Source: Marinibacterium profundimaris (GTDB lineage Bacteria; Pseudomonadota; Alphaproteobacteria; Rhodobacterales; Rhodobacteraceae). Taken from it: a stretch of DNA of 64,000 nucleotides. Within the stretch, counting starts at the first letter, position 1. Each line of letters begins with the position of its first letter. The position numbers and the translations under genes were made by a program. Below are positions 8,914-16,777 of the stretch, piece by piece. The notes beneath the pieces were generated by a model. It was not told the origin of the DNA. It was given only the letters and a program-made list of their open reading frames with translations, and did no database searches. The DNA is taken from assembly GCF_002210095.1 (NCBI RefSeq), contig NZ_AQQR01000003.1, positions 372,001 through 436,000 on the forward strand, in the 5' to 3' direction.

Positions 8914-8938
8914 GGGCGCCGGCCTGATGCCGGCGCCC
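8914..8938. terminator. Perfect 10-bp hairpin at the end of mrcA
   Basis: GGGCGCCGGC and GCCGGCGCCC pair perfectly across CTGAT. A second hairpin, GGGCCGG/CCGGCCC, lies at 8880-8904. They sit between the convergent small membrane gene and mrcA and probably stop both transcripts. Confidence 0.65.
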
Positions 8939-8984
8939 GCGATGGACGGTGCCCGATGGTCCGTGCCCGGTCCCGGGCCTTGCG

Positions 8985-11558
8985 TCAGTAAAGACCGCCC
9001 GAGCTCACCGTGCCGAAGTTCGCCTTCGGCCCCACGTAGGCCGTGCCGCCCGACGAGGTGGTGACGGTCCGCCCGGTCTCGCGGCTGACCTCCTCGACCA
9101 GGGGCAGGTTCGAGCCCATGGCAAAGCCGCCGTCGTAGGCCACGCCGAAGATCGGCATCTCGCCGTCGCGGAAATACTCGGCCACCACGTTGTCGCCCGT
9201 CGCGTCATCCGGCAGGCGCGCGCCGGTCAGGCGGTTGATCTTGATGAAATGCCCGCCCGGGGGCACCTCGAACGGGCCGCCGCCGTACTTGGCCACGGCC
9301 TTCTCCATGAAGCGCTGGAACACCGGCCCGCACATCGAGGACCCATAGGCCCCCCGCCCCAGCGGGCGCGGCTGGTCGTAGCCGATGTAGCAGCCCGCCG
9401 CGATGTTCGAGGTGAAGCCCACGAACCACACGTCGCGCGCGTCGTTGGTCGTGCCGGTCTTGCCGGCGGTCGGCACCGGCAGGTTGATCACGCCCGAGGC
9501 CGTGCCACGGTCCACCACGCCCTTCATCATCGAGGTCAGCTGGTAGGCGGTGATCGCGTTCATCACGCGCGAGCGGTTCGACACGATCCGCGGCCCGGTG
9601 CCCGGCTGCAGGTAGGGCGCCGTGCAATCCACGCAATCGCGCTGGTCATGGCGGTAGATCGTGCGGCCATACCGGTCCTGGATCCGGTCGACCAGCGTCG
9701 GTTCCACCCGCTCGCCGCCATTGGCGAACATCGAATAGGCGGTGACCATCTTGTAAAGCGTCGTCTCCTCCGACCCCAGCGCATTGGCCAGGTACCGGCC
9801 CATGTCGTCATAGACCCCGAAGCGTTCGGCGTAATCGGCCACGACCGACATGCCGACCTCCTGCGCGAGGCGGATCGTCATCAGGTTCCGCGACCGTTCG
9901 ATCCCCGTGCGCAGAGGCGTCGGCCCGTAGAACTGGTTCGACGAGTTCTTGGGCCGCCACAGGCCCTGCGGCGTGTTGATCTCGATCGGGGCGTCCACGA
10001 CGATGGTCGCCGGGGAATAGCCGCTGTCCAGCGCCGCGGCGTAGACGAAGGGCTTGAAGCTCGACCCCGGCTGGCGCATCGCCTGCGTCGCCCGGTTGAA
10101 GACCGAACTCTGGTACGAGAACCCGCCCTGCATCGCGATCACGCGGCCGGTGTTGACGTCCATCGCGACAAACCCGCCCTGCACGCGCGGCACCTGCCGC
10201 AGCGTCCAGCGGATGAAGGATCCGTCGGAATCGCTGGTCATGCGGCGCACATGCACCACGTCGCCGACCTCGACCAGGTCGCCGGCGCCCTGTGCCCGGG
10301 GGGCCAGAGAGCCATCGCCGCGCCGCTTGCGCGCCCATTGCGCATCCTTCGCCGGCACCCAGTGCCCGCCCTCGACCTCATCGACGCCCTCGATCCCGAT
10401 CCGCGCGTCGCCGCCCCGGATCTCGAGCACGACGGCCGGGTACCACGGGTTCTCAAGCACGATATCGCGCGCGATCCGCACGTCCGACAGCGCCGCGCGC
10501 CAGTCCTCTTCAGAGCCCAGCTGCTCGGCCGGGATGGTCTCTCCGGTGCCGTTCCAGATCCCCAGAGAACGGTCGTATTCCTCCAGCGAGATCCGCAGGG
10601 ATTCGGCCGCCTCGACCTGCATTTCCTCGTCGATCGTGGCGCGCACGGTGTAGCCGCCCGAAAAGAACTCCTCCTCGTCCCGCGATCCGATGTATTCATC
10701 GGACTGGCTCAGCTGGCGCCGGATCTCGTCGGTGAAATAGTCACGCGGCGGCAGCGCGGTGCGGAAGCTTTCGAAATCGCCGTTCTGGACCGAGCGCAGC
10801 GGCTGGTTCAGCTCGGCGATCAGCACCTCCTGCGTGATGTATCCGTTGTCGTGCATCTCGCGCAGCACGTAGTTGCGGCGCTGTGTCAGGCGCTCCTTGC
10901 GGCGCACCGGGTGATATTCCGACGGCGCCTGCGGCAGCGAGGCGAGGAAGGCCGCCTCGTGCGGGGCCAGTTCGCTCAGCGTCTTGTTGAAGAAGGTCTG
11001 CGCCGCGGCGGTCACCCCATAGGAGTTCTGACCGAGGTAGATCTCGTTCAGGTAGAGCTCCAGGATCTCTTCCTTGCTCAGCGCGTGTTCGACGCGTGCG
11101 GCAAGGATGATCTCCTTGATCTTGCGCTCGGCCTGGCGGTCGCCGGACAGCAGGAAGTTCTTCATCACCTGCTGCGTGATCGTCGAGGCGCCGCGCACGC
11201 TTTCGCCGCGGGTCTGGATGGCCTCGTAGACGGCCACGGCGATGCCGCGCATGTCGTAGCCCTGGTGGATGTAGAAATTCTTGTCCTCGGCCGAGATGAA
11301 GGCCTGCTTGATCAGGTCCGGGATCTCTTCGGCCGGGGTGAACAGCCGCCGTTCGCGGGCGAATTCGTCGATCAGCTGCCCCTCGCCGGAATAGATCCGG
11401 CTGATCGTCGGCGGCTGGTACTGCGCCAGCGATTCATAGCTCGGCAGGTCGCGGCCATACATGTAGAGAACGCCGCCCACGGTCAGCGCGGCCATGACGA
11501 TGCCGAGGGTGACGAAACTGAAGATCGCACCGAAAAACGAAAAGATGAACCGGATCAC
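8985..11558 (-). CDS. mrcA: Penicillin-binding protein 1A (transglycosylase/transpeptidase)
   Basis: An 857-residue bifunctional class A penicillin-binding protein that polymerises and crosslinks peptidoglycan. It has an N-terminal membrane anchor (residues 2-34). A GT51 transglycosylase domain follows, with the EDKNFYIHQGYD active-site motif, then an OB-like insert and a transpeptidase domain. The catalytic serine motif SSFK (in PGSSFKPF) is near residue 497, SRN is in ERSRNLMTIRL, and KTGTT is near 699. Length fits the alphaproteobacterial PBP1A group. The wall amidase gene lies upstream on the same strand, giving the usual amidase-mrcA order. Confidence 0.95.
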   Translation of the reverse strand: MIRFIFSFFGAIFSFVTLGIVMAALTVGGVLYMYGRDLPSYESLAQYQPPTISRIYSGEGQLIDEFARERRLFTPAEEIPDLIKQAFISAEDKNFYIHQGYDMRGIAVAVYEAIQTRGESVRGASTITQQVMKNFLLSGDRQAERKIKEIILAARVEHALSKEEILELYLNEIYLGQNSYGVTAAAQTFFNKTLSELAPHEAAFLASLPQAPSEYHPVRRKERLTQRRNYVLREMHDNGYITQEVLIAELNQPLRSVQNGDFESFRTALPPRDYFTDEIRRQLSQSDEYIGSRDEEEFFSGGYTVRATIDEEMQVEAAESLRISLEEYDRSLGIWNGTGETIPAEQLGSEEDWRAALSDVRIARDIVLENPWYPAVVLEIRGGDARIGIEGVDEVEGGHWVPAKDAQWARKRRGDGSLAPRAQGAGDLVEVGDVVHVRRMTSDSDGSFIRWTLRQVPRVQGGFVAMDVNTGRVIAMQGGFSYQSSVFNRATQAMRQPGSSFKPFVYAAALDSGYSPATIVVDAPIEINTPQGLWRPKNSSNQFYGPTPLRTGIERSRNLMTIRLAQEVGMSVVADYAERFGVYDDMGRYLANALGSEETTLYKMVTAYSMFANGGERVEPTLVDRIQDRYGRTIYRHDQRDCVDCTAPYLQPGTGPRIVSNRSRVMNAITAYQLTSMMKGVVDRGTASGVINLPVPTAGKTGTTNDARDVWFVGFTSNIAAGCYIGYDQPRPLGRGAYGSSMCGPVFQRFMEKAVAKYGGGPFEVPPGGHFIKINRLTGARLPDDATGDNVVAEYFRDGEMPIFGVAYDGGFAMGSNLPLVEEVSRETGRTVTTSSGGTAYVGPKANFGTVSSGGLY

Positions 11559-11931
11559 AAGCCTGCCTCGAAGGGTATTTGAAGTGTCGCAGTATAGGGT
11601 GTCGCCCGGGGCCGGTCAAAGCACGACGCTGCGAGACGCGCGCCTTCCTGCTTGCCGGTCCTCGGGCCTGCGCCGCGACGCGCAGGCCGCACCGGCGCAC
11701 CCGTGTCCAGACGGCATATATCCTTGCGCGTGGCCTGCCCGGATCCGCGTGACATGGCCCTCCTCCCGCACCGGATAAAGTTGATTTCATACTGCTCTGG
11801 CAAAATAAAAATTTCCTTAAATTCCAGATTGGGCATTGGCGTCCCGGGCATGGCGCCGGGCGACGGGGCTTATGTGCCCCGCACCGTCTCGGACCGCCCG
11901 CACCCGGTTCGACCTTCCGGTCCTGGCCGCG
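11559..11931. other. Amidase-mrcA intergenic stretch with an AT-rich patch
   Basis: No supported gene. An AT-rich patch at about 11785-11830 (AAAATAAAAATTTCCTTAAAT) stands out in GC-rich surroundings and is the best candidate for an mrcA promoter or upstream activating region on the minus strand. I see no terminator hairpin. Confidence 0.5.
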
Positions 11932-13167
11932 CTACTGCCGCACCAGGTTCTTCTGCGCGGCATCTGCCACCGCCCAGGCCTGCAACCCGGCGCGGATCGC
12001 CTCGGCCATGCTGGCGCGCCAGCGGGGGTTGCGCAGGTTGTCCAGGTCGCGCGGGCTCGACAGGAAGCCGATCTCGACCAGGACCGAGGGGATGTCCGCC
12101 GCCTTCAGAACCGAAAACCCGGCCAGCCGCAGGGGCCTGCGGTTCATCGGCCCGCCCTTCTGGGTCATCTCGGTGACCAGCTGCCGGGCCAGCGCGCGGG
12201 TGCGCGGCCGGGTCTCCTGGCGGGCGAGGTCGAGCAGGATGTCCGTCACCTCGTCATCGGCCTGGCTCAGGTCGACGCCCGACAGGATCTCGTCCCGCTC
12301 GTGGCGCTGCGCCAGCAGCTCCGACGCCTTGTCCGAGCTTTCGTCGCTCAGCACGTAGACCGTGGCGCCATGGGCATGCCCCTCGGCCAGGCTGTCGGCA
12401 TGCAGAGAGATGAAGACATCGGCCTGCGCCGCATGCGCGATCGCCACCCGCCGTTCAAGCGAGACAAAGACATCGTCCTCCCGCGTCAGGATCACCTCGA
12501 ATCCGCCGGCGCGCAGAAGGGTCTCGCGGATCTCGCGGGCGAAGGTCAGCATCAGGTCCTTCTCGACCATGCCGTCCTGCTCGGCGCCCGGGTCGATGCC
12601 GCCATGGCCCGGGTCCAGCACCACCAGCATCGGCGCATCGGGCCCCCGCTCGCGCGGCGGCGCGACGGGCGCGGGCGCCGGCAGGTCCCACAGCGGATCA
12701 TGCGGCGCCCCGGCCGTGGCGGCGAAAAGCTCGGGCGTCGTCGGCAGCAGCCGCACGTCCAGCATCGCCCGGCCCGAGCCCTCGTCCACGCTCAGCCCCG
12801 CCGTGCGCACCTCCATCGGGCCGTCCAGCGCCAGCACCAGCCGCGTCAGCCCCGGCCGATAGGTCCCGGCGCGCGCCGCCAGCACCCGCTCGGACCGCAC
12901 AAGCGCGTCCAGGTCCAGCCCGTCCCAGTCGATTTCCCTGAAATCCAGCACCACGCGATCCGGTTCGGTCAGCGTGAAGATCCTCCAGGGCACCCCCTGG
13001 CTCAGCGACAGCGCGATCTCCATCCGTCCCTTGGGCAGATCCGCGATCCGGCTTGCCCCGGCATCGACCCGCGCCAGCGCCGAGAAATCCTGCGCCATCG
13101 CGCCGGCGCCGGACCACACACCGCCAAAGATCCAAAGGGCCGCCAGCGCGGCCAGTATCCTGCTCAT
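11932..13167 (-). CDS. N-acetylmuramoyl-L-alanine amidase (AmiC-like, periplasmic)
   Basis: A 411-residue secreted zinc amidase that cleaves the stem peptide from N-acetylmuramic acid during cell separation. It has a signal peptide (1-26, ending GAGAMA) and an AMIN-type domain at about 30-140 for septal targeting. A proline-rich linker leads to an Amidase_3 domain at about 180-400. Zinc ligands are His188 (LDPGHGG), Glu202 and His256 (ISLHAD), and the catalytic Glu is in VEIGFLSS. It lies directly upstream of mrcA on the same strand, the usual alphaproteobacterial arrangement, although the RNase E gene often found next to it is absent here. Confidence 0.93.
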   Translation of the reverse strand: MSRILAALAALWIFGGVWSGAGAMAQDFSALARVDAGASRIADLPKGRMEIALSLSQGVPWRIFTLTEPDRVVLDFREIDWDGLDLDALVRSERVLAARAGTYRPGLTRLVLALDGPMEVRTAGLSVDEGSGRAMLDVRLLPTTPELFAATAGAPHDPLWDLPAPAPVAPPRERGPDAPMLVVLDPGHGGIDPGAEQDGMVEKDLMLTFAREIRETLLRAGGFEVILTREDDVFVSLERRVAIAHAAQADVFISLHADSLAEGHAHGATVYVLSDESSDKASELLAQRHERDEILSGVDLSQADDEVTDILLDLARQETRPRTRALARQLVTEMTQKGGPMNRRPLRLAGFSVLKAADIPSVLVEIGFLSSPRDLDNLRNPRWRASMAEAIRAGLQAWAVADAAQKNLVRQ

Positions 13168-13190
13168 GCCTGCCTGCTCCTGCCCTCTCC

Positions 13191-13257
13191 GCCGCCGCGA
13201 GGCCGTCTCCGGACGCGGGTGGGCGGGCGGGGCGTTCGGAGACGGCCTCGCGGCGCC
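13191..13257. terminator. Very long near-perfect inverted repeat
   Basis: Two 26-base arms (13191-13216 and 13232-13257) match at 24 of 26 positions; the shared core is CGCCGCGAGGCCGTCTCCG. The loop is a G-rich 15-mer. It fills most of the gap between the aminotransferase stop and the amidase start and probably ends or attenuates the leftward transcript. Confidence 0.7.
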
Positions 13258-13265
13258 TCCGGTTG

Positions 13266-14435
13266 TTATGCCAGGCGTCTCTTAGCGCAGGATCGCCGCT
13301 CCATGAAGTCCCCCAGTCGCCGCAGACCCTCTTCCATCTCCTCGGTCGCCCCCGCATAGGAGAACCGCAGCGTGGTCTTGCCGCGGATCGGATCGAAATC
13401 CAGCCCCGGCGTCACCGCCACCCCGGCCTCTTCCAGGATCTCGCGGGCGAAGACCCGGCTGTCATGGGTGTCATCCGAGACATCGGCGTAGATATAGAAG
13501 GCCCCGTCGGGCGGCGCGATCTTGGGGAAGCCCACCTTCGGCAGACCGTCCATCAGCAGCTTGCGGTTGGCGGTGTAGATCTCGACATTGCGCCGCAGCT
13601 CGTCATCGCAGCCCATCGAGGCCAGCGCCGCCAGCTGCGAGACATGCGGCGAGCAGATGAACAGGTTCTGCGCCAGCCGCTCGACCACGCGCACCTGGTC
13701 CTCGGGCACCACCATCCAGCCGACGCGCCAGCCGGTCATCGAGAAATACTTGGAAAACGAGTTGATCACATAGACCTCGTCCGAGATCTCCAGCGCCGAG
13801 ACCGCCTTCTGCTCGTATTCCAGCCCGTGGTAGATCTCGTCGCTGAGAAACGAGATCCCCTCGTCGTGGGCGGCGTGGATCAGCTTCGACAGGGCGGGCC
13901 TGTCCAGCATCGTGCCCGTCGGGTTCCCGGGCGACGCCACCATCAGCCCGTCGAGATTTTTCCCCGAAAAATCTTCTACCACCGGCTGGAACCGGTTCTC
14001 GGCCCGGGTCACCAGGTTCACCGGCTCCATCCCCAGCGCGGTCAGGATCTGCCGGTACGACGGGTAGCCCGGCGCGCCGATGCCCACCCGGCTGCCGCTG
14101 TCGAAGAGCGCGTTGAAGGCCAGGATGAAGCCCCCGGTGGACCCGTTGGTGACCACCACGCGCCCCGGGTCCAGGTCGATGCCGTACCAGCGCCTGTACA
14201 GATCCGCGATCCGCTCGCGCAGCTCCGGGATCCCCAGCGCCACGGTATAGCCCATCGGGTCATCCGACCCCAACGCCTCGCGCACCGCCCTGACCGCGCC
14301 GACCGGGGCCCCGCTCGAGGGCTGACCGACCTCCATGTGGACGATGTGGCGCCCCTCCTCTTCCATCTGGCGGGCGGCTTCCATCACATCCATCACGATG
14401 AAGGGATCGACATTGGACCGGCTTGAGTTTCGCAT
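13266..14435 (-). CDS. Class I/II pyridoxal-phosphate aminotransferase
   Basis: A 389-residue fold-type I aminotransferase. Visible features are the nucleotide-like substrate loop PGYPSYRQ, ASPGNPTGT and SDEIYHGLEY around the cofactor. The Schiff-base lysine is in NSFSKYFSMTGWRVGW. The arginine that binds the substrate carboxylate is in TLRFSYAG. The start at 14435 has GGGAG six bases upstream. The sequence resembles the aspartate/aromatic aminotransferase-like group, but the amino-acid substrate cannot be assigned. The divergent M48 protease gene begins only 22 bases away, so the two genes share their control region. Confidence 0.88.
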   Translation of the reverse strand: MRNSSRSNVDPFIVMDVMEAARQMEEEGRHIVHMEVGQPSSGAPVGAVRAVREALGSDDPMGYTVALGIPELRERIADLYRRWYGIDLDPGRVVVTNGSTGGFILAFNALFDSGSRVGIGAPGYPSYRQILTALGMEPVNLVTRAENRFQPVVEDFSGKNLDGLMVASPGNPTGTMLDRPALSKLIHAAHDEGISFLSDEIYHGLEYEQKAVSALEISDEVYVINSFSKYFSMTGWRVGWMVVPEDQVRVVERLAQNLFICSPHVSQLAALASMGCDDELRRNVEIYTANRKLLMDGLPKVGFPKIAPPDGAFYIYADVSDDTHDSRVFAREILEEAGVAVTPGLDFDPIRGKTTLRFSYAGATEEMEEGLRRLGDFMERRSCAKRRLA

Positions 14436-14457
14436 AAGGCTCTCCCATGGTGCGGCC

Positions 14458-15813
14458 ATGGGTTTTCACCGCGTTGTTCGGGCCGCGTCAATCCCGGCCG
14501 CCTGCCTTCTTTGGGTAATGACCGCCTGCCTGGCCACGCCTGCTGCAGCAATAGGCTTATTGCGCGATCCCGACATCGAAATGTCGCTAACGAGGTTGTC
14601 GGCCCCGATTCTCCAGGCCGCCGGGCTGAATCCGAAGCGCGTGCGGGTTCTGATCGTGGATGACGGCTCGCTCAACGCCTTCGTGATCGACAACCAGACG
14701 ATCTTTGTCCACTACGGGCTGATCAACCGCGCCGACACCCCCGAACAGCTGCAGGCGGTGATCGCCCACGAGGCCGCGCATATCTCCAACGGGCATATCG
14801 CGCGGCGCATGTCGAACCTCAAAAGCGCGCGCACCGTGTCGGGCCTGGGCCTGGCGCTGGCCGTGGCCGCCGCGGCCGCCGGCGCCGGCGGGGATGCCGC
14901 GGCGGGTCTGGCCTTCGGCACATCCTCCTCGGCGCTGCGTTCGTTTCTCGCCCATACACGGGCCGAGGAAGCCTCGGCCGACCAGTCCGCCGCGCGCTAC
15001 CTGCGTTCGGCCGGCGTGAACCCGCAGGGCCTCGTCGACCTGCACGAGATCTTTCGCGGCCAGGAGGTGCTGAGCCAGGGCCGGCAGGATCCCTACATGC
15101 GCTCGCACCCGCTGACCACGGACCGGATCCGCGCCGCCAAGGCCTATGTCGCAGCCAATGGCAACAACGCGCAGACCTCGGCCGAGGATGCCTATTTCTA
15201 CGCGCGCATGCGCGGCAAACTCACCGCCTTCACCCGCTCGCCCTCCTGGACGCTGCGGCGCGCGGGGTCCGAACCCTACCCGGACGTGAGGCTGATGCGC
15301 GAGGCGGTGGCCCATCACCGCAACTCCAACCTCCGGGCCGCGCTGAAGGCGATCGACGGCGCGCTCGCGATCCGGCCGGGCGATCCCTATTACCTGGATC
15401 TCAAGGGCCAGATCCTGCTGGAAAGCCGGCAGACCTCGGCCGCCGTGGCCGCCTATGCCCAGGCCGCGAAGGGCGCACCGTCAGAGCCGCTGATCCTGGG
15501 CGCCTATGGCAGGGCCCTGCTGGCCGATGGCCAGCCGCGCGCCGCGCTGACCCAGCTAGAAGCCGCCCGCACCCGCGATTTCCGCGACGCGCGCGTGTTG
15601 CGCGACCTGGGCCAGGCCTATGCCGAAACCGGCCAGAACGGCATGGCCTCGCTGGCCGTGGCCGAACGCTACGCGCTGCAGGGCCGGATGAAGGATGCCG
15701 GTTACCATGCCGAACGCGCCTCGGGGCTGCTGCCCCGCGGCTCCCCCCCATGGCAACGGGCGCAGGATGTCGCCGTCGCCGCCGAACAATACGAGAAACG
15801 GAGTAACCGATGA
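14458..15813 (+). CDS. Periplasmic M48 metalloprotease with TPR repeats (BepA/YfgC-like)
   Basis: A 451-residue secreted zinc protease. It has an N-terminal signal peptide (about 1-31) and a catalytic domain with HEAAH (His104, Glu105, His108) and a likely third ligand at Glu171. The C-terminal part (about 280-440) consists of TPR-like helical pairs. This is the BepA layout, a family that checks outer-membrane protein assembly. The upstream region is shared with the divergent aminotransferase. Its stop overlaps the DsbA-like gene by ATGA, so the pair is coupled; both products are periplasmic, which suggests a common role in envelope protein quality control. Confidence 0.88.
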   Translation: MGFHRVVRAASIPAACLLWVMTACLATPAAAIGLLRDPDIEMSLTRLSAPILQAAGLNPKRVRVLIVDDGSLNAFVIDNQTIFVHYGLINRADTPEQLQAVIAHEAAHISNGHIARRMSNLKSARTVSGLGLALAVAAAAAGAGGDAAAGLAFGTSSSALRSFLAHTRAEEASADQSAARYLRSAGVNPQGLVDLHEIFRGQEVLSQGRQDPYMRSHPLTTDRIRAAKAYVAANGNNAQTSAEDAYFYARMRGKLTAFTRSPSWTLRRAGSEPYPDVRLMREAVAHHRNSNLRAALKAIDGALAIRPGDPYYLDLKGQILLESRQTSAAVAAYAQAAKGAPSEPLILGAYGRALLADGQPRAALTQLEAARTRDFRDARVLRDLGQAYAETGQNGMASLAVAERYALQGRMKDAGYHAERASGLLPRGSPPWQRAQDVAVAAEQYEKRSNR

Positions 15814-16556
15814 TCCGCCACCTTGCGCCCCTGGGCCTTGCCGCGGCGCTGGCCGCCACGCCAGCCCTGGCCTTCGACATCACGTCCATGACCGAAGGCG
15901 AGAAAGCCGCCTTCGGTGACGCCGTCCGCGACTACCTGGTCGAGAATCCCGAGGTGATCGTCGAGGCGATCAACGTGCTGGAAACGCGGCAGGCCGAAGC
16001 CCAGGCCCAGGCCGATTTCGACCTTGTCGCGCAACATGCCGACGCGATCTTCGACGACGGTTTCTCGTGGGAGGGCGGCAACCCGGACGGGGATATCACG
16101 CTGGTCGAGTTCCTCGATTACCGCTGCGGGTATTGCCGCCGTGCCCATCCCGAGGTCGCCGAGCTGCTGGCCGAGGATGGCAACATCCGGGTGATCATCA
16201 AGGAATTCCCGATCCTGGGCGAGGCCTCGATGATCTCCTCGCGCTTCGCCATCGCCACCAAGCACGTGGCCGGCGACGACGCCTATGCCCAGGTGCACGA
16301 CATCCTGATGGAATTCTCGGGCGAGCCCACCGACGTGGCCCTGCGCCGCATCGCCGAGGGGCTGGGGCTGGAGGCCGACCCGATCCTCGAGGCGATGGAC
16401 AGCGAGGCGGTGACCGCAGAGATTGCCGAGACGCGCGCGCTGGCGCAGGCGCTGCAGATCAGCGGGACGCCGACCTTCGTGCTGGAAGACGAGCTCCTGC
16501 GCGGCTTCGTGCCGGCGGACCAGATGGCGGTGATGGTGGCCGACAAGCGGGGCTGA
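15810..16556 (+). CDS. DsbA-family thiol:disulfide oxidoreductase
   Basis: A 248-residue secreted thioredoxin-fold protein. It has a signal peptide (1-21), a helical N-terminal segment with DYLVENPEVIVEAINVLE as in ScsC/Com1-like proteins, the redox motif CGYC (Cys106, Cys109) and the cis-proline loop GTPTFV. The N-terminal helical segment is used for oligomerisation in some relatives and would favour isomerase activity over simple oxidation. It is translationally coupled to the M48 protease. A double hairpin and a repeat copy follow the stop. Confidence 0.9.
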   Translation: MIRHLAPLGLAAALAATPALAFDITSMTEGEKAAFGDAVRDYLVENPEVIVEAINVLETRQAEAQAQADFDLVAQHADAIFDDGFSWEGGNPDGDITLVEFLDYRCGYCRRAHPEVAELLAEDGNIRVIIKEFPILGEASMISSRFAIATKHVAGDDAYAQVHDILMEFSGEPTDVALRRIAEGLGLEADPILEAMDSEAVTAEIAETRALAQALQISGTPTFVLEDELLRGFVPADQMAVMVADKRG

Positions 16557-16587
16557 TCCCGGGCGGCGCGTCGGAGTCCTTGTTTTG

Positions 16588-16619
16588 GGGGGCGCTGCCC
16601 CCGTCCGCCGATGGCGGAC
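16588..16619. terminator. Tandem perfect hairpins after the DsbA-like gene
   Basis: GGGGGC/GCCCCC with a three-base loop (16588-16602) is followed directly by GTCCGCC/GGCGGAC with a GAT loop (16603-16619). No T-run follows, but repeat copy C with TATTTTT begins at 16626. The hairpins and repeat look like one composite element. Confidence 0.6.
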
Positions 16620-16625
16620 TCCCCC

Positions 16626-16665
16626 GGAGGTATTTTTCCCAAGGTGAAGACATGGGCGTGGCGCC
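16626..16665 (+). repeat. Rhodobacteraceae intergenic repeat, copy C
   Basis: Reads GGAGGTATTTTTCCCAAGGT then GAAGACATGGGCGTGGCGCC, matching copies A and B near 5.1 kb in the same orientation, each outside genes. Confidence 0.7.
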
Positions 16666-16737
16666 GGAAATGGCGGCGTGGCGTTTCTTGACAGAAGGTT
16701 AATTCGCCTCTGCAAGCCATTGATATCGTTGATGTGG

Positions 16738-16765
16738 CCCCCTGTCCCACGCGTGGGACAGGGGG
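16738..16765. terminator. 28-base perfect palindrome at the end of the hydroxylase operon
   Basis: The arm CCCCCTGTCCCACG (16738-16751) is followed without spacer by its exact reverse complement (16752-16765). It lies 12 bases beyond the stop of the minus-strand molybdenum subunit gene. It may be a terminator or a recombination/protein-binding site. Confidence 0.6.
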
Positions 16766-16777
16766 TATCTTTCGGGC

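Noticed and set aside
8949-11582. 877-codon plus-strand frame
   Set aside because: It is antisense to mrcA over its full length and is rich in His, Arg and Gln as expected for the complementary strand of a GC-rich gene.
11555-11851. 98-codon minus-strand frame starting MPGTPMPNLEFKEIF
   Set aside because: It runs into the mrcA start, changes to Arg/Gly-rich chance sequence after 30 residues and has no clear homology.
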